A DNA stretch of 64,000 nt from positions 1,116,001 through 1,180,000 of the forward strand of contig JACKLK010000001.1 in assembly GCA_024236015.1 (NCBI GenBank), written 5' to 3'. Of the stretch, positions 44,573 through 53,659 are shown piece after piece; within the stretch, counting starts at the first letter, position 1; the number at the start of each line of letters is the position of its first letter. Both the position numbers and the translations under genes were made by a program. This DNA is from Rhodoferax sp. GTDB lineage: Bacteria; Pseudomonadota; Gammaproteobacteria; Burkholderiales; Burkholderiaceae_C. Below the pieces are notes generated by a model that was not told where the DNA came from, did no database searches, and saw only the letters and a list, made by a program, of their open reading frames with translations.

Positions 44573-45793
44573 TCAGTGGGCGGCCCACTGGATGGTGCTG
44601 ATGTCGATGCCGTCCTGGTACATCTCCCACAGCGGGCTGAGATCGCGCAGCTTGGCCACGTTGCTCTTGATCGTGTCGATTGCGTAGTCGATTTCTTCCT
44701 GCGTGGTGTAACGGCCGATCGTCATGCGCAGGCTGCTGTGCGCCAGCTCGTCGCTGCGACCGAGCGCGCGCAACACATAACTGGGCTCCAGGCTCGCCGA
44801 CGTGCAGGCCGAACCACTGGATACCGCCAGGCCCTTGATGCCCATGATCAGCGACTCGCCTTCGACATAGTTGAAGCTGATGTTGACGTTGTGCGGCACG
44901 CGCTTTTCCGGATGGCCGTTGATGAACACCTGCTCGATACCCTGCAGGCCCGCGACCAGGCGGTCGTGCAAGGCCTGGATCCGCAGGTTTTCCTGGGCCA
45001 TCTCTTCCTTGGCGATACGGTAGGCCTCGCCCATGCCGACGATCTGGTGCGTCGGCAAGGTGCCCGAACGCATGCCGCGCTCATGGCCGCCACCGTGCAT
45101 CTGGGCCTCGATGCGCACCCGCGGCTTGCGCCGCACGAACAGCGCGCCGATGCCCTTGGGTCCGTAGGTCTTGTGCGCCGTCAGGCTCATCAGGTCGACC
45201 GGCAATTCGGCCAGATTGAACGCAACCCGTCCCGTGGCCTGCGCGGCGTCGACATGGAAGATCACGCCCTTGGAGCGGCAGATGGCGCCGATCGCGGCGA
45301 TGTCCTGGATCACGCCGATCTCGTTGTTGACGAACATCACGCTGGCCAGGATGGTGTCGGGGCGGATCGCCGCCTTGAACACCTCCAGGTCGAGCAGGCC
45401 GTCTTCCTGCACGTCCAGGTAGGTCACCTCGAAGCCCTGGCGTTCCAGTTCGCGGCAGGTATCGAGCACGGCCTTGTGCTCGGTCTTGACCGTGATGATG
45501 TGTTTGCCCTTGCTCTTGTAGAACCCTGCCGCGCCCTTGAGCGCGAGGTTGTCGGACTCGGTCGCGCCGGAGGTCCAGACGATCTCGCGCGGGTCGGCAC
45601 CGATCAGAGCCGCGACATGGCCGCGCGCGGTCTCGACCGCCGCCTCGGCTTCCCAGCCCCACGCGTGACTGCGCGACGCCGGGTTGCCGAAATGCTGGCG
45701 CAACCACGGCACCATGGCATCCACCACCCGCTCGTCGCAGGGATTGGTGGCGCTGTAGTCCATGTAGATCGGGAAATGGGGCGTGGTATCCAT
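44573..45793 (-). CDS. iscS: Cysteine desulfurase IscS
   Basis: 406-residue PLP enzyme that takes sulfur from cysteine for Fe-S cluster, thiouridine and other thio-cofactor synthesis. The start MDTTPHFPIYMDYSATNPCD is typical. The PLP lysine lies in LTAHKTYGPKGIGALFVR and the catalytic loop Cys in AVSSGSACTSASLEPSYVLRALG. It is 93 bases after iscR and 37 before iscU. Confidence 0.97.
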   Translation of the reverse strand: MDTTPHFPIYMDYSATNPCDERVVDAMVPWLRQHFGNPASRSHAWGWEAEAAVETARGHVAALIGADPREIVWTSGATESDNLALKGAAGFYKSKGKHIITVKTEHKAVLDTCRELERQGFEVTYLDVQEDGLLDLEVFKAAIRPDTILASVMFVNNEIGVIQDIAAIGAICRSKGVIFHVDAAQATGRVAFNLAELPVDLMSLTAHKTYGPKGIGALFVRRKPRVRIEAQMHGGGHERGMRSGTLPTHQIVGMGEAYRIAKEEMAQENLRIQALHDRLVAGLQGIEQVFINGHPEKRVPHNVNISFNYVEGESLIMGIKGLAVSSGSACTSASLEPSYVLRALGRSDELAHSSLRMTIGRYTTQEEIDYAIDTIKSNVAKLRDLSPLWEMYQDGIDISTIQWAAH

Positions 45794-45886
45794 GGCGGGC
45801 TCTTCAATATCTTTCTGTTTCAGGTACGGGTCCAGCAGGGTGCGGCACGGTCGCGGCAGCGGGTCGCGGACCCGCTGCCGAACAGC

Positions 45887-46423
45887 TCAGGACTTCATCA
45901 AGGCGTTGCCCAGGGCGAACACCGAATTGGGCGCATTCACCCGCAACGGCTTGGTCACCGGCATGGCCGAGATGGCGCGCTTCACGTGGGGCTTGTCCTC
46001 GATCTGCAAACCCTTGGCCAGTTGTTCATCGACCAGTTTCTGCAGCGTGACCGAGTCCAGGAACTCCACCATGCGCACGTTCAGCGAAGCCCACAGGTCG
46101 TGCGTCATGCAACGGGCGCCTTCGCCCAGGCAGTTTTCCTTGCCGCCGCACTGGGTGGCATCGATCGGCTCGTCGACCGACACGATGATGTCGGCCACCG
46201 TGATGTCCGCCGCCTTGCGCGCCAGCGTATAACCGCCGCCCGGGCCCCGGGTCGACTCGACCAGTTCGTGGCGACGCAACTTGCCGAACAACTGCTCGAG
46301 ATAGGACAAGGAAATTTGCTGGCGCTGACTGATCGCGGCCAGTGTGACCGGCCCATTGCTCTGGCGCAGACCCAGATCGATCATTGCGGTCACGGCGAAA
46401 CGACCTTTGGTTGTAAGACGCAT
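45887..46423 (-). CDS. iscR: Fe-S cluster regulator IscR
   Basis: 178-residue Rrf2-family regulator that binds a [2Fe-2S] cluster and represses the isc operon when clusters are plentiful. The winged-helix is MRLTTKGRFAVTAMIDLGL...SLSYLEQLFGKLRRHELV. The cluster-ligand motif CGGKENCLGEGARCMTHDLW carries three Cys and the nearby His. AAGGAG lies seven bases before the ATG at 46423; upstream in-frame codons were rejected. It heads the isc operon, and two IscR-like boxes lie upstream. Confidence 0.97.
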   Translation of the reverse strand: MRLTTKGRFAVTAMIDLGLRQSNGPVTLAAISQRQQISLSYLEQLFGKLRRHELVESTRGPGGGYTLARKAADITVADIIVSVDEPIDATQCGGKENCLGEGARCMTHDLWASLNVRMVEFLDSVTLQKLVDEQLAKGLQIEDKPHVKRAISAMPVTKPLRVNAPNSVFALGNALMKS

Positions 46424-46545
46424 TGCAAACTCCTTCAGTTGGATTGAACTCATCAACGAACCCGTCCGGATGCCTTGTGGGCCTCTGACGCCACCCATCT
46501 GGAGCACCGCCTGTACGGTTCCGGACTCCATGCGTGGATAGATTG

Positions 46546-46570
46546 GTTGTTGACTGAATAGTTCAAGTAT
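46546..46570 (-). promoter_or_regulatory. IscR type-1-like box, proximal
   Basis: Read on the minus strand, ATACTTGAACTATTCAGTCAAC agrees with the known type-1 IscR consensus ATASYYGACTRWWWYAGTC-RRSTAT at most positions. It is strongest in the ATACTTGA and CAGTCAAC halves. It lies about 120 bases upstream of the iscR start. TATACT, a possible -10 hexamer, overlaps its upstream edge. Confidence 0.7.
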
Positions 46571-46576
46571 ATCTGA

Positions 46577-46601
46577 AGACCTATTGATTTAGTCGAGTAA
46601 A
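46577..46601 (-). promoter_or_regulatory. IscR type-1-like box, distal
   Basis: Minus-strand TTTACTCGACTAAATCAATAGG matches the type-1 consensus core (ACTCGACTAAATCA-T). Its centre is 31 bases from the proximal box, about three helical turns. Two such sites before iscR parallel the autoregulated E. coli isc promoter. Confidence 0.65.
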
Positions 46602-46814
46602 CAAACCGAATGGTCACAAAAAGGGCCCGGTCGTATGCGACTGACGCGTATGCGACCCATGCCGGCCCAGATGCGTCACCGCAGCGACACGCAGACCCGT
46701 GCCGTGCCCTGCCCGACCCGGGATGGTAACGCCTGGCCGGGCGGGTCCGGTGCACCTGCCCCGGACGTCGCGCCGACCCGACGCCCTCGGCCGCCGGCTG
46801 GTTAGCATCGCGAC

Positions 46815-47642
46815 GTGTCCCTCTCCCCCGAACACGTTCTTGCCGGCGCGCAACGTCCGTCCGCGCGCACCGCCGACCGGCCGCGCCTGCTGATCGCCGG
46901 AGCCACGGGCGTGCTGGGCAATGCCGTCGTGCGTCGCCTGGTCGGCATGCACCGGGCACGCCATACCGATGTGCTGGCCACGATGCCGATGCACCAGGGC
47001 ATGCGCCATGTCGACCTCCACGTCGTGCCCCTAGCCGAAGCTGGCCACGACGACTTCTCGCGCTGGCCGCGATTGACCGCCGACATCGCCGTGGTGATGT
47101 TCGATCCGCCCCGGATGTTCTACGGACGCGAAAAGGCCTTGTGGACGCCCCGGCCGGACCAGCTGCCGGCCCTGGGCGCCTGGCTCGCCAACTGCGGCAT
47201 ACACACACTGGCCGTCGTATTGCCCCATGCGCAAGGCAGCCTGCCGGAGTCGCTCAAGAGCGGCCTGGCCAACCTGGACGAACACGCGTTGGCCGCACTG
47301 CCGATCGATCGGCTGATCCTGGTGCGCAGCGCCCGCAAGCCGGCCCGGGCGGCGCATCGGCACCCCCTGGACCGGCTCGCGGGCTGGATGCTGGGTGTCA
47401 CGCGTTTCATGGTGCCTGCGTCGGAGCAACCGGTGCGCGCCGCCAGGGTTGCCGAACTCGTGGACCTGGCCCTGCACGAACTGCCCAGGGGCAGTCACGT
47501 CCTGGCGCCCGCCCTGGTGTGGCAGGCGGCACAAGGCGACTCGCTGCACATGCGCCGGCTGCTCCGGCGCCACGCGGCCGGCGGCACCGGTCCGCAGGCC
47601 GGCGCACCCGCCCCGGCCACCCCCGCCCGACCGACAGCGTGA
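46815..47642 (+). CDS. Uncharacterised Rossmann-fold protein
   Basis: 275-residue protein with an N-terminal nucleotide-binding motif LLIAGATGVLGNAVVRRL near residue 24. No SDR YxxxK pair or other active site was recognised, so it may be an NAD(P)-binding protein of the NmrA/atypical-SDR kind without known catalysis. The C-terminal 25 residues are Pro/Ala-rich. GTG at 46815 is the only reasonable start and has a weak ribosome site. It is convergent with uvrB and 391 bases from iscR, so context is uninformative. Confidence 0.68.
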   Translation: MSLSPEHVLAGAQRPSARTADRPRLLIAGATGVLGNAVVRRLVGMHRARHTDVLATMPMHQGMRHVDLHVVPLAEAGHDDFSRWPRLTADIAVVMFDPPRMFYGREKALWTPRPDQLPALGAWLANCGIHTLAVVLPHAQGSLPESLKSGLANLDEHALAALPIDRLILVRSARKPARAAHRHPLDRLAGWMLGVTRFMVPASEQPVRAARVAELVDLALHELPRGSHVLAPALVWQAAQGDSLHMRRLLRRHAAGGTGPQAGAPAPATPARPTA

Positions 47643-47684
47643 CCGCAGCCGCCACCATGGCGGGCGACACCGATGTGGGCCGCG

Positions 47685-49820
47685 TCAAGCGGCGCTCGGC
47701 AAAAACGGATCGCTGCCCGCAGCACCGAAGGCGCGTTTCTTGAGGTTGGCCAGCTGATCGCGCACCTGGGCCGCCTGCTCGAACGCCAGGTTGCGCGCAT
47801 GCTCCATCATCAGCTTCTCCAGCCGCTTGATCTCGCGGCTCACGTCCTTCTCGCTCATCTCCTCGACCTGGGCCCGCTGCATGGCGTCCTGCTCCATGCG
47901 TTCGAGCTCGCGTCCGGCCTTCTCGCTGTAGACGCCGTCGATCAGGTCGCGCACGTTCTTGATGATGGACCGCGGCGTGATGCCATGGGCCTCGTTGTAG
48001 GCCAGCTGGCGTTCGCGCCGGCGGTTGGTCTCGCCGATGGCACGCTCCATCGAATCGGTCACCCGGTCGGCATACAGGATGGCGCGTCCGCCCAGGTTGC
48101 GCGCCGCGCGGCCGATGGTCTGGATCAGGCTGCGCTCGGATCGCAGGAACCCTTCCTTGTCGGCATCCAGGATGGCCACCAGCGAGACCTCGGGAATGTC
48201 CAGCCCTTCGCGCAGGAGGTTGATGCCCACCAGCACGTCGAACGTGCCCAGGCGCAGATCGCGCAGGATCTCGACCCGCTCGACGGTGTCGACGTCGCTG
48301 TGCAGGTACCGCACCTTGACGCCGTTGTCGGTCAGGTAGTCGGTGAGTTGCTCGGCCATGCGCTTGGTCAGCGTGGTAATCAGCACCCGCTCCGAGCGCT
48401 CCACCCGCAGCCGGATCTCGTGCAGCACGTCGTCCACCTGGTGGGTGGCCGGCCGCACCTCGACCTGCGGGTCGACCAGGCCGGTGGGCCGCACCAGCTG
48501 CTCGACCACCTGGCCGGCATGGTCCTTCTCGTATTGGGCCGGCGTCGCCGAGACGAAGACCGCCTGGCGCATGCGGGCCTCGAACTCCTCGAACTTGAGC
48601 GGCCGGTTGTCCAGCGCGCTCGGCAGCCGGAAGCCGTATTCGACCAGCGTCGTCTTGCGCGAACGGTCGCCGTTGTACATGGCGCCGAACTGGCCGATCA
48701 ATACATGCGACTCGTCCAGGAACATCACCGCGTCCTTGGGCAGATAGTCGGTCAACGTGGCCGGCGGATCACCAGGCGCGGCGCCGGACAGGTGGCGGGT
48801 GTAGTTCTCGATGCCCTTGCAGTGCCCGACCTCGGACAACATCTCCAGGTCGAAGCGGGTGCGCTGTTCGAGCCGCTGCGCCTCGACCAGCTTGCCGTCG
48901 GCCACCAGTTGCTTGAGCCGGTCCGCCAGTTCGAGCTTGATCGTCTCGACCGCCGCCAGCACCCGGTCGCGCGGCGTCACGTAGTGGCTGCTCGGGTAGA
49001 CGGTGAAACGCGGGATCTTCTGCTTGATGCGCCCGGTCAGCGGGTCGAACAGCTGCAGCGTCTCGATCTCGTCGTCGAACAGCTCGATGCGGATCGCCAG
49101 CTCGCTGTGCTCCGCCGGAAACACGTCGATGGTGTCGCCGCGCACGCGGAACTTGCCGCGCGAGAAGTCCTCCTCGTTGCGCTGGTACTGCATGCGCACC
49201 AGTTGCGCGATCACGTCGCGCTGGCCCATCTGGTCGCCCACACGCAGCGTCATCACCATCTGGTGATAGGCCTCGGGCTGGCCGATGCCGTAGATTGCCG
49301 ACACCGTGGCGACGATGACCACGTCGCGCCGCTCGAGCACACTCTTGGTACACGACAGCCGCATCTGCTCGATATGCTCGTTGATCGCCGAGTCCTTCTC
49401 GATGAACAGGTCGCGCTGCGGCACGTAGGCCTCGGGCTGGTAATAGTCGTAGTAACTGACGAAATACTCGACCGCATTGCGCGGGAAAAACTCGCGGAAC
49501 TCGCTGTACAGCTGCGCCGCCAGCGTCTTGTTGGGCGCAAACACGATCGCCGGCCGGCCCAGCCGGGCGATCACGTTGGCCATCGTGAAGGTCTTGCCGG
49601 AGCCGGTCACGCCGAGCAGGGTCTGGAACACCTCGCCGTCGTTGACCCCTTCGACCAGCCTGGCAATGGCTTCGGGCTGGTCGCCGGCGGGGGGATACGG
49701 CTGGTACAGCTCGAACGGCGAATCCGGGAAACGCACGATTTCGCCGGTCGCCGGCGTGGCGCCGCTCGGGGCGGCGTCGGGCAATTCCGCATCGACAACA
49801 CTCAGGGGAGAAACTGGCAT
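47685..49820 (-). CDS. uvrB: Excinuclease ABC subunit UvrB
   Basis: 711-residue UvrB, the damage-verification helicase of nucleotide excision repair. Motifs: Walker A LLGVTGSGKTFTMA, the beta-hairpin region YYDYYQPEAYVPQRDLFIEKDSAINEHIEQMRLS, DESH (FLDESHVLIGQ), motif VI QTIGRAARN and a C-terminal UVR domain (LEKLMMEHARNLAFEQAAQVRDQL). The ATG at 49820 starts MPVSPLSVVDAEL; the reading frame extends upstream into non-homologous sequence. About 35 extra residues precede the conserved FELYQPYPPAGDQPEAI. It diverges from the aminotransferase gene. Confidence 0.97.
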   Translation of the reverse strand: MPVSPLSVVDAELPDAAPSGATPATGEIVRFPDSPFELYQPYPPAGDQPEAIARLVEGVNDGEVFQTLLGVTGSGKTFTMANVIARLGRPAIVFAPNKTLAAQLYSEFREFFPRNAVEYFVSYYDYYQPEAYVPQRDLFIEKDSAINEHIEQMRLSCTKSVLERRDVVIVATVSAIYGIGQPEAYHQMVMTLRVGDQMGQRDVIAQLVRMQYQRNEEDFSRGKFRVRGDTIDVFPAEHSELAIRIELFDDEIETLQLFDPLTGRIKQKIPRFTVYPSSHYVTPRDRVLAAVETIKLELADRLKQLVADGKLVEAQRLEQRTRFDLEMLSEVGHCKGIENYTRHLSGAAPGDPPATLTDYLPKDAVMFLDESHVLIGQFGAMYNGDRSRKTTLVEYGFRLPSALDNRPLKFEEFEARMRQAVFVSATPAQYEKDHAGQVVEQLVRPTGLVDPQVEVRPATHQVDDVLHEIRLRVERSERVLITTLTKRMAEQLTDYLTDNGVKVRYLHSDVDTVERVEILRDLRLGTFDVLVGINLLREGLDIPEVSLVAILDADKEGFLRSERSLIQTIGRAARNLGGRAILYADRVTDSMERAIGETNRRRERQLAYNEAHGITPRSIIKNVRDLIDGVYSEKAGRELERMEQDAMQRAQVEEMSEKDVSREIKRLEKLMMEHARNLAFEQAAQVRDQLANLKKRAFGAAGSDPFLPSAA

Positions 49821-49956
49821 GGCAAGGTGGGCCGCGCGCGCAGCGGCGGCTAAAATCAGGGGCAACCGGCTAGCGTACCGCAGATACCCGCCACACGCAC
49901 ACGATGGCCCGGCCCTCCCCCGATTTGCAACATCGTCCAACCGCCAAGAACCCACC

Positions 49957-51153
49957 ATGTCCTTGTTTACCGCCGTAGAAATGGCCCCACGTGACCCGAT
50001 CCTGGGTCTGAACGAACAATTCGCCGCCGACACCAATCCGTCCAAGGTCAACCTGGGCGTGGGCGTGTATTACGACGAGAACGGCAAGCTGCCGCTGTTG
50101 CAGTGCGTACAGGCGGCCGAAAAGGCGATGATGGAAGCGCCCAAGGCGCGCGGCTACCTGCCGATCGACGGCATCGCCGCCTATGACGCCGCGGTCAAGG
50201 CACTGGTGTTCGGCGCCGAATCCGAACCCGTCCAGTCGGGCCGTGTCGCCACCGTGCAAGCCGTCGGCGGCACCGGCGGTCTGAAGATCGGCGCCGATTT
50301 CCTGAAGAAGCTCAGCCCGCACGCCACCGTGCTGATCAGCGACCCGAGCTGGGAAAACCACCAGGCGCTGTTCACCAACGCCGGCTTCACGGTCAAGTCC
50401 TATCCCTACTACGACGCCGCCACTCGCTCGGTCAACTTCGCCGGCATGCTGGCGGCACTGGAGGCCGCCGAAGCCGGCACCATCGTCGTGCTGCATGCCT
50501 GCTGCCACAACCCGACCGGTTACGACATCACGGCCGAGCAGTGGGACCAGGTCGTCGCCGCGTGCAAGGCGCGCAAGCTCACGCCTTTCCTCGACATGGC
50601 CTACCAGGGTTTCGGCTTCGGCATCCAGGAAGACGGCGCCGCGGTCCAGAAGTTCGTTGCCGCCGGCATGAGTTTCCTGGTCTCGACCAGCTTTTCCAAG
50701 AGCTTCAGCCTGTATGGCGAACGTGTCGGCGCACTCAGCGTGTTGTGCGAATCCAAGGACGAAGCCGCCCGGGTGCTGAGCCAGCTCAAGATCGTGATCC
50801 GCACCAACTACAGCAACCCGCCGACGCACGGCGGCGCCGTCGTCGCCGCGGTCATGGCCGACCCGAAGCTGCGCGCCTTGTGGGAAGAGGAACTGGCCGC
50901 GATGCGGGTGCGCATCAAGTCCATGCGCCAGAAACTGGTCGACGGCCTCAAGGCCGCCGGTGTCCAGCAGGACATGGGTTTCATCACGAAACAGGTCGGC
51001 ATGTTCAGTTATTCGGGCCTGAGCAAGGACCAGATGGTGCGCCTGCGCAACGAGTTCGGCGTCTATGGCACCGACACCGGGCGCATGTGTGTCGCCGCGC
51101 TGAACGACAAGAACATCGACCACGTCTGCGCGTCGATCGCCAAGGTGGTGTGA
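49957..51153 (+). CDS. Aromatic/aspartate aminotransferase
   Basis: 398-residue class I PLP aminotransferase of the AspC/TyrB type. The start MSLFTAVEMAPRDPILGLNEQFAAD is characteristic. HACCHNPTGYDIT, the PLP lysine in STSFSKSFSLYGERVG, and IRTNYSNPPTHGG with the substrate Arg region follow. It catalyses 2-oxoglutarate-dependent transamination of aspartate and/or tyrosine and phenylalanine. Which substrate dominates cannot be read from the sequence. The next gene starts inside its stop codon (GTGA). Confidence 0.93.
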   Translation: MSLFTAVEMAPRDPILGLNEQFAADTNPSKVNLGVGVYYDENGKLPLLQCVQAAEKAMMEAPKARGYLPIDGIAAYDAAVKALVFGAESEPVQSGRVATVQAVGGTGGLKIGADFLKKLSPHATVLISDPSWENHQALFTNAGFTVKSYPYYDAATRSVNFAGMLAALEAAEAGTIVVLHACCHNPTGYDITAEQWDQVVAACKARKLTPFLDMAYQGFGFGIQEDGAAVQKFVAAGMSFLVSTSFSKSFSLYGERVGALSVLCESKDEAARVLSQLKIVIRTNYSNPPTHGGAVVAAVMADPKLRALWEEELAAMRVRIKSMRQKLVDGLKAAGVQQDMGFITKQVGMFSYSGLSKDQMVRLRNEFGVYGTDTGRMCVAALNDKNIDHVCASIAKVV

Positions 51154-51761
51154 CGCCGGGACACGGCGCCGCCCACGCGCCGACCGACGCTGCGGCACTG
51201 GCGGCGCGTTTCATCGGGCAGGCGCTGCAGAACGACCACAACCGGGCCATTCTCGAGCGGCTGCCGTCGCTGGACCTGCCCGACGCCTGGCTGGTTGCCG
51301 GCTGCCTGTTCCAGACCGTCTGGAACCTGCAGGCCGGCCGCATGCCCACGGCCGGGATCAAGGACTACGACATCTTCTATTTCGATGCCTGCGACCTGTC
51401 GGAGCAGGCCGAGACCGCCGTCGGCCAACGGGTCGACGCCTGCCTGCGCGACCTGGGCGTGACCGTCGAGGCCAAGAACCAGGCCCGCGTCCACACCTGG
51501 TATCCGCAGTGGTTCGGCCGCCCCTACCCCGCACTCACCAGTTCCCGCGACGGCATCGACCGCTTCCTGGTGCCCTGCACCTGTGTCGGCCTGCGCAACG
51601 CCAGCGGCTCGCCGGCCTCGCTGTACGCCCCCTACGGACTCGAGGAGTTGTACCGCGGCGTGTTGCGACCCAATGCCTTGTGCGACCACCGCGAACTGTT
51701 CCGCGCCAAGGCGCAGAGTTACCGCGCGCGCTGGGACTGGCTGCAGGTCGTCGAGACCTGA
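51150..51761 (+). CDS. Nucleotidyltransferase family protein (DUF925-like)
   Basis: 203-residue protein of the nucleotidyltransferase_6 (DUF925) group. The conserved core is PDAWLVAGCLFQTVWNLQAG and the metal-site-like GIKDYDIFYFD, with DQARVHTWYP-type (here NQARVHTWYPQWFG) following. The biochemical role of this group is not established. GTG at 51150 overlaps the aminotransferase stop by four bases, indicating coupling. It is convergent with the dehydratase gene; a hairpin lies between them. Confidence 0.85.
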   Translation: MTPGHGAAHAPTDAAALAARFIGQALQNDHNRAILERLPSLDLPDAWLVAGCLFQTVWNLQAGRMPTAGIKDYDIFYFDACDLSEQAETAVGQRVDACLRDLGVTVEAKNQARVHTWYPQWFGRPYPALTSSRDGIDRFLVPCTCVGLRNASGSPASLYAPYGLEELYRGVLRPNALCDHRELFRAKAQSYRARWDWLQVVET

Positions 51762-51776
51762 CCCCCGACCCGACCG

Positions 51777-51803
51777 GGCCGCGCCCGCGTCGCAGGCGCG
51801 GCC
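51777..51803. terminator. Possible bidirectional terminator hairpin
   Basis: Perfect nine-base inverted repeat GGCCGCGCC / GGCGCGGCC with a nine-base loop between two convergent stop codons. No T-run follows on either strand, so intrinsic activity is uncertain. Confidence 0.4.
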
Positions 51804-53546
51804 TCAATGCGAGTGTTTCGGCACCTCGGATCCGCGACAGCCGACCAGGAAGTCGAAGTCACAACCCTCGTCGGCCTGCAGCACCCGATCGATATACAAC
51901 TGCTGGTAGCCGGACTTGAGCTTGCCCGCGGGCCGGGCCTGCCACGCGGCCTGGCGCCGGGCGATCTCGTCATCGCTGACTTCCAGGTCCAGCGTACCGG
52001 CCTTGCAATCGAGCACGATCCAGTCCCCGTCGCGCACGATGGCCAGCGGCCCGCCCGCCGCCGCCTCCGGCGCCACATGCAGCACCACGGTGCCGTAGGC
52101 GGTGCCGCTCATGCGGGCGTCCGAGATGCGCACCATGTCGGTCACGCCTTGCGCCAGCAACTTCGGCGGCAGCCCCATGTTGCCGACCTCGGCCATGCCG
52201 GGGTAACCCTTGGGTCCGCAGTTCATCAGCACCATGACCGAGTTCGCATCCACATCCAGTTCCGGGTCCCCGATGCGTGCCTTGTAGTCGTCGAAATCCT
52301 CGAACACCACGGCTTTGCCGCGGTGCTGCATCAGCGCCGGCGTGGCCGCCGACGGCTTGAGCACCGCGCCGCGCGGCGCCAGGTTGCCGCGCAGGATGCA
52401 CATGCTGCCATCGGCCACCAGGGGTTTGTCCAGCGGGCGGATCACCTCGTCGTTGTGGATCGGCGCGTCCTTGACGTTGTCCCACAAGGTCTGCCCGTTC
52501 ACCGTCAGTGCCTGCTTGTGCGGCAACAACCCGGCCTCGCCGAGCCGGCGCAACACGCCCGGCAGGCCGCCGGCGTAATAGAACTCCTCCATCAGGAAAC
52601 GGCCCGAGGGCTGCAGGTCGACCACGGTCGGCGTGCCCTTGCCGATGCGGGTCCAGTCCTCCAGTTCGAGCGGCACACCCATGCGCCCGGCGATCGCCTT
52701 GAGGTGGATCACCGCATTGGTCGAGCCGCCGATCGCGGCATTGACGCGGATCGCGTTCTCGAATGCCTCGCGGGTCAGCACCCGGCTCAGCTTCAGGTCT
52801 TCCCAGACCATGTCGACGATGCGCATGCCCGACATGTGCGCCAGCACGTAGCGCCGCGCATCCACGGCCGGAATCGCCGCGTTGTGCGGCAAGGCCGTGC
52901 CCAGCGCCTCGGCCATGCAGGCCATCGTCGAGGCCGTGCCCATGGTGTTGCAGGTGCCGGCCGAACGCGACATGCCGGCCTCGGCCGACATGAAATCGTG
53001 CAGGCTGATCTTGCCCGCCTTGACCGCCTCGTGCAGTTGCCATACCACGGTTCCGGAGCCGATGTCGCGGCCTTCGTGCTTGCCGTTGAGCATCGGCCCG
53101 CCGGTCACGACGATGGTCGGAATGTCGCAGCTGGCCGCGCCCATCAGCAGCGCCGGTGTGGTCTTGTCGCAACCCACCAGCAGCACCACCGCGTCCATCG
53201 GGTTGCCGCGGATCGATTCCTCCACGTCCATGCTGGCCAGGTTGCGTGTGAGCATCGCGGTCGGCCGCAGGTTGGACTCGCCGTTCGAGAACACCGGAAA
53301 CTCGACCGGAAAACCGCCCGCCTCCGACACGCCGCGCTTGACGTGTTCGGCGATCTTGCGGAAATGCGCGTTGCACGGCGTCAGTTCGGACCAGGTGTTG
53401 CAGATGCCGATGATGGGCTTGCCCTGGAACTCGTGGTCCGGGATGCCCTGGTTCTTCATCCAGCTGCGGTACATGAAGCCGTTCTTGTCCTGGGCGCCGA
53501 ACCAGGCGGCGGAGCGCAACGGGCGCTTGGGGTTTTTTTCGGTCAT
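51804..53546 (-). CDS. L-arabinonate-type dehydratase (IlvD/Edd family)
   Basis: 580-residue Fe-S dehydratase. The sequence follows the sugar-acid branch typified by Rhizobium L-arabinonate dehydratase rather than true IlvD: GICNTWSELTPCNAH, VLLVGCDKTTPALLMGAASC, MSRSAGTCNTMGTASTM, and the ending FLVGCRGSEVPKHSH. The three cysteines expected to bind the cluster are present. Characterised members dehydrate L-arabinonate, D-fuconate and D-galactonate to 2-keto-3-deoxy acids. It is the last gene of the sulfatase-Bug-dgoD series, 113 bases after dgoD, and probably acts with it on galacto-configured acids. Confidence 0.88.
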   Translation of the reverse strand: MTEKNPKRPLRSAAWFGAQDKNGFMYRSWMKNQGIPDHEFQGKPIIGICNTWSELTPCNAHFRKIAEHVKRGVSEAGGFPVEFPVFSNGESNLRPTAMLTRNLASMDVEESIRGNPMDAVVLLVGCDKTTPALLMGAASCDIPTIVVTGGPMLNGKHEGRDIGSGTVVWQLHEAVKAGKISLHDFMSAEAGMSRSAGTCNTMGTASTMACMAEALGTALPHNAAIPAVDARRYVLAHMSGMRIVDMVWEDLKLSRVLTREAFENAIRVNAAIGGSTNAVIHLKAIAGRMGVPLELEDWTRIGKGTPTVVDLQPSGRFLMEEFYYAGGLPGVLRRLGEAGLLPHKQALTVNGQTLWDNVKDAPIHNDEVIRPLDKPLVADGSMCILRGNLAPRGAVLKPSAATPALMQHRGKAVVFEDFDDYKARIGDPELDVDANSVMVLMNCGPKGYPGMAEVGNMGLPPKLLAQGVTDMVRISDARMSGTAYGTVVLHVAPEAAAGGPLAIVRDGDWIVLDCKAGTLDLEVSDDEIARRQAAWQARPAGKLKSGYQQLYIDRVLQADEGCDFDFLVGCRGSEVPKHSH

Positions 53547-53659
53547 ATCGGTTCCTCGAGAGCTCCGGGATTATGGCGGCCGGAACCCCCGGCGCCTTGC
53601 GACATACCGATGATTTTTTGCTCAGGCGGGGCGGCCATGCGCCCGCACGCGGCGGCGCA

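Noticed and set aside
51804..53546. Dihydroxy-acid dehydratase IlvD of branched-chain amino acid synthesis
   Set aside because: The segments around the cluster and the C-terminal ending match L-arabinonate-type sugar-acid dehydratases, and the neighbours are sugar-acid genes.
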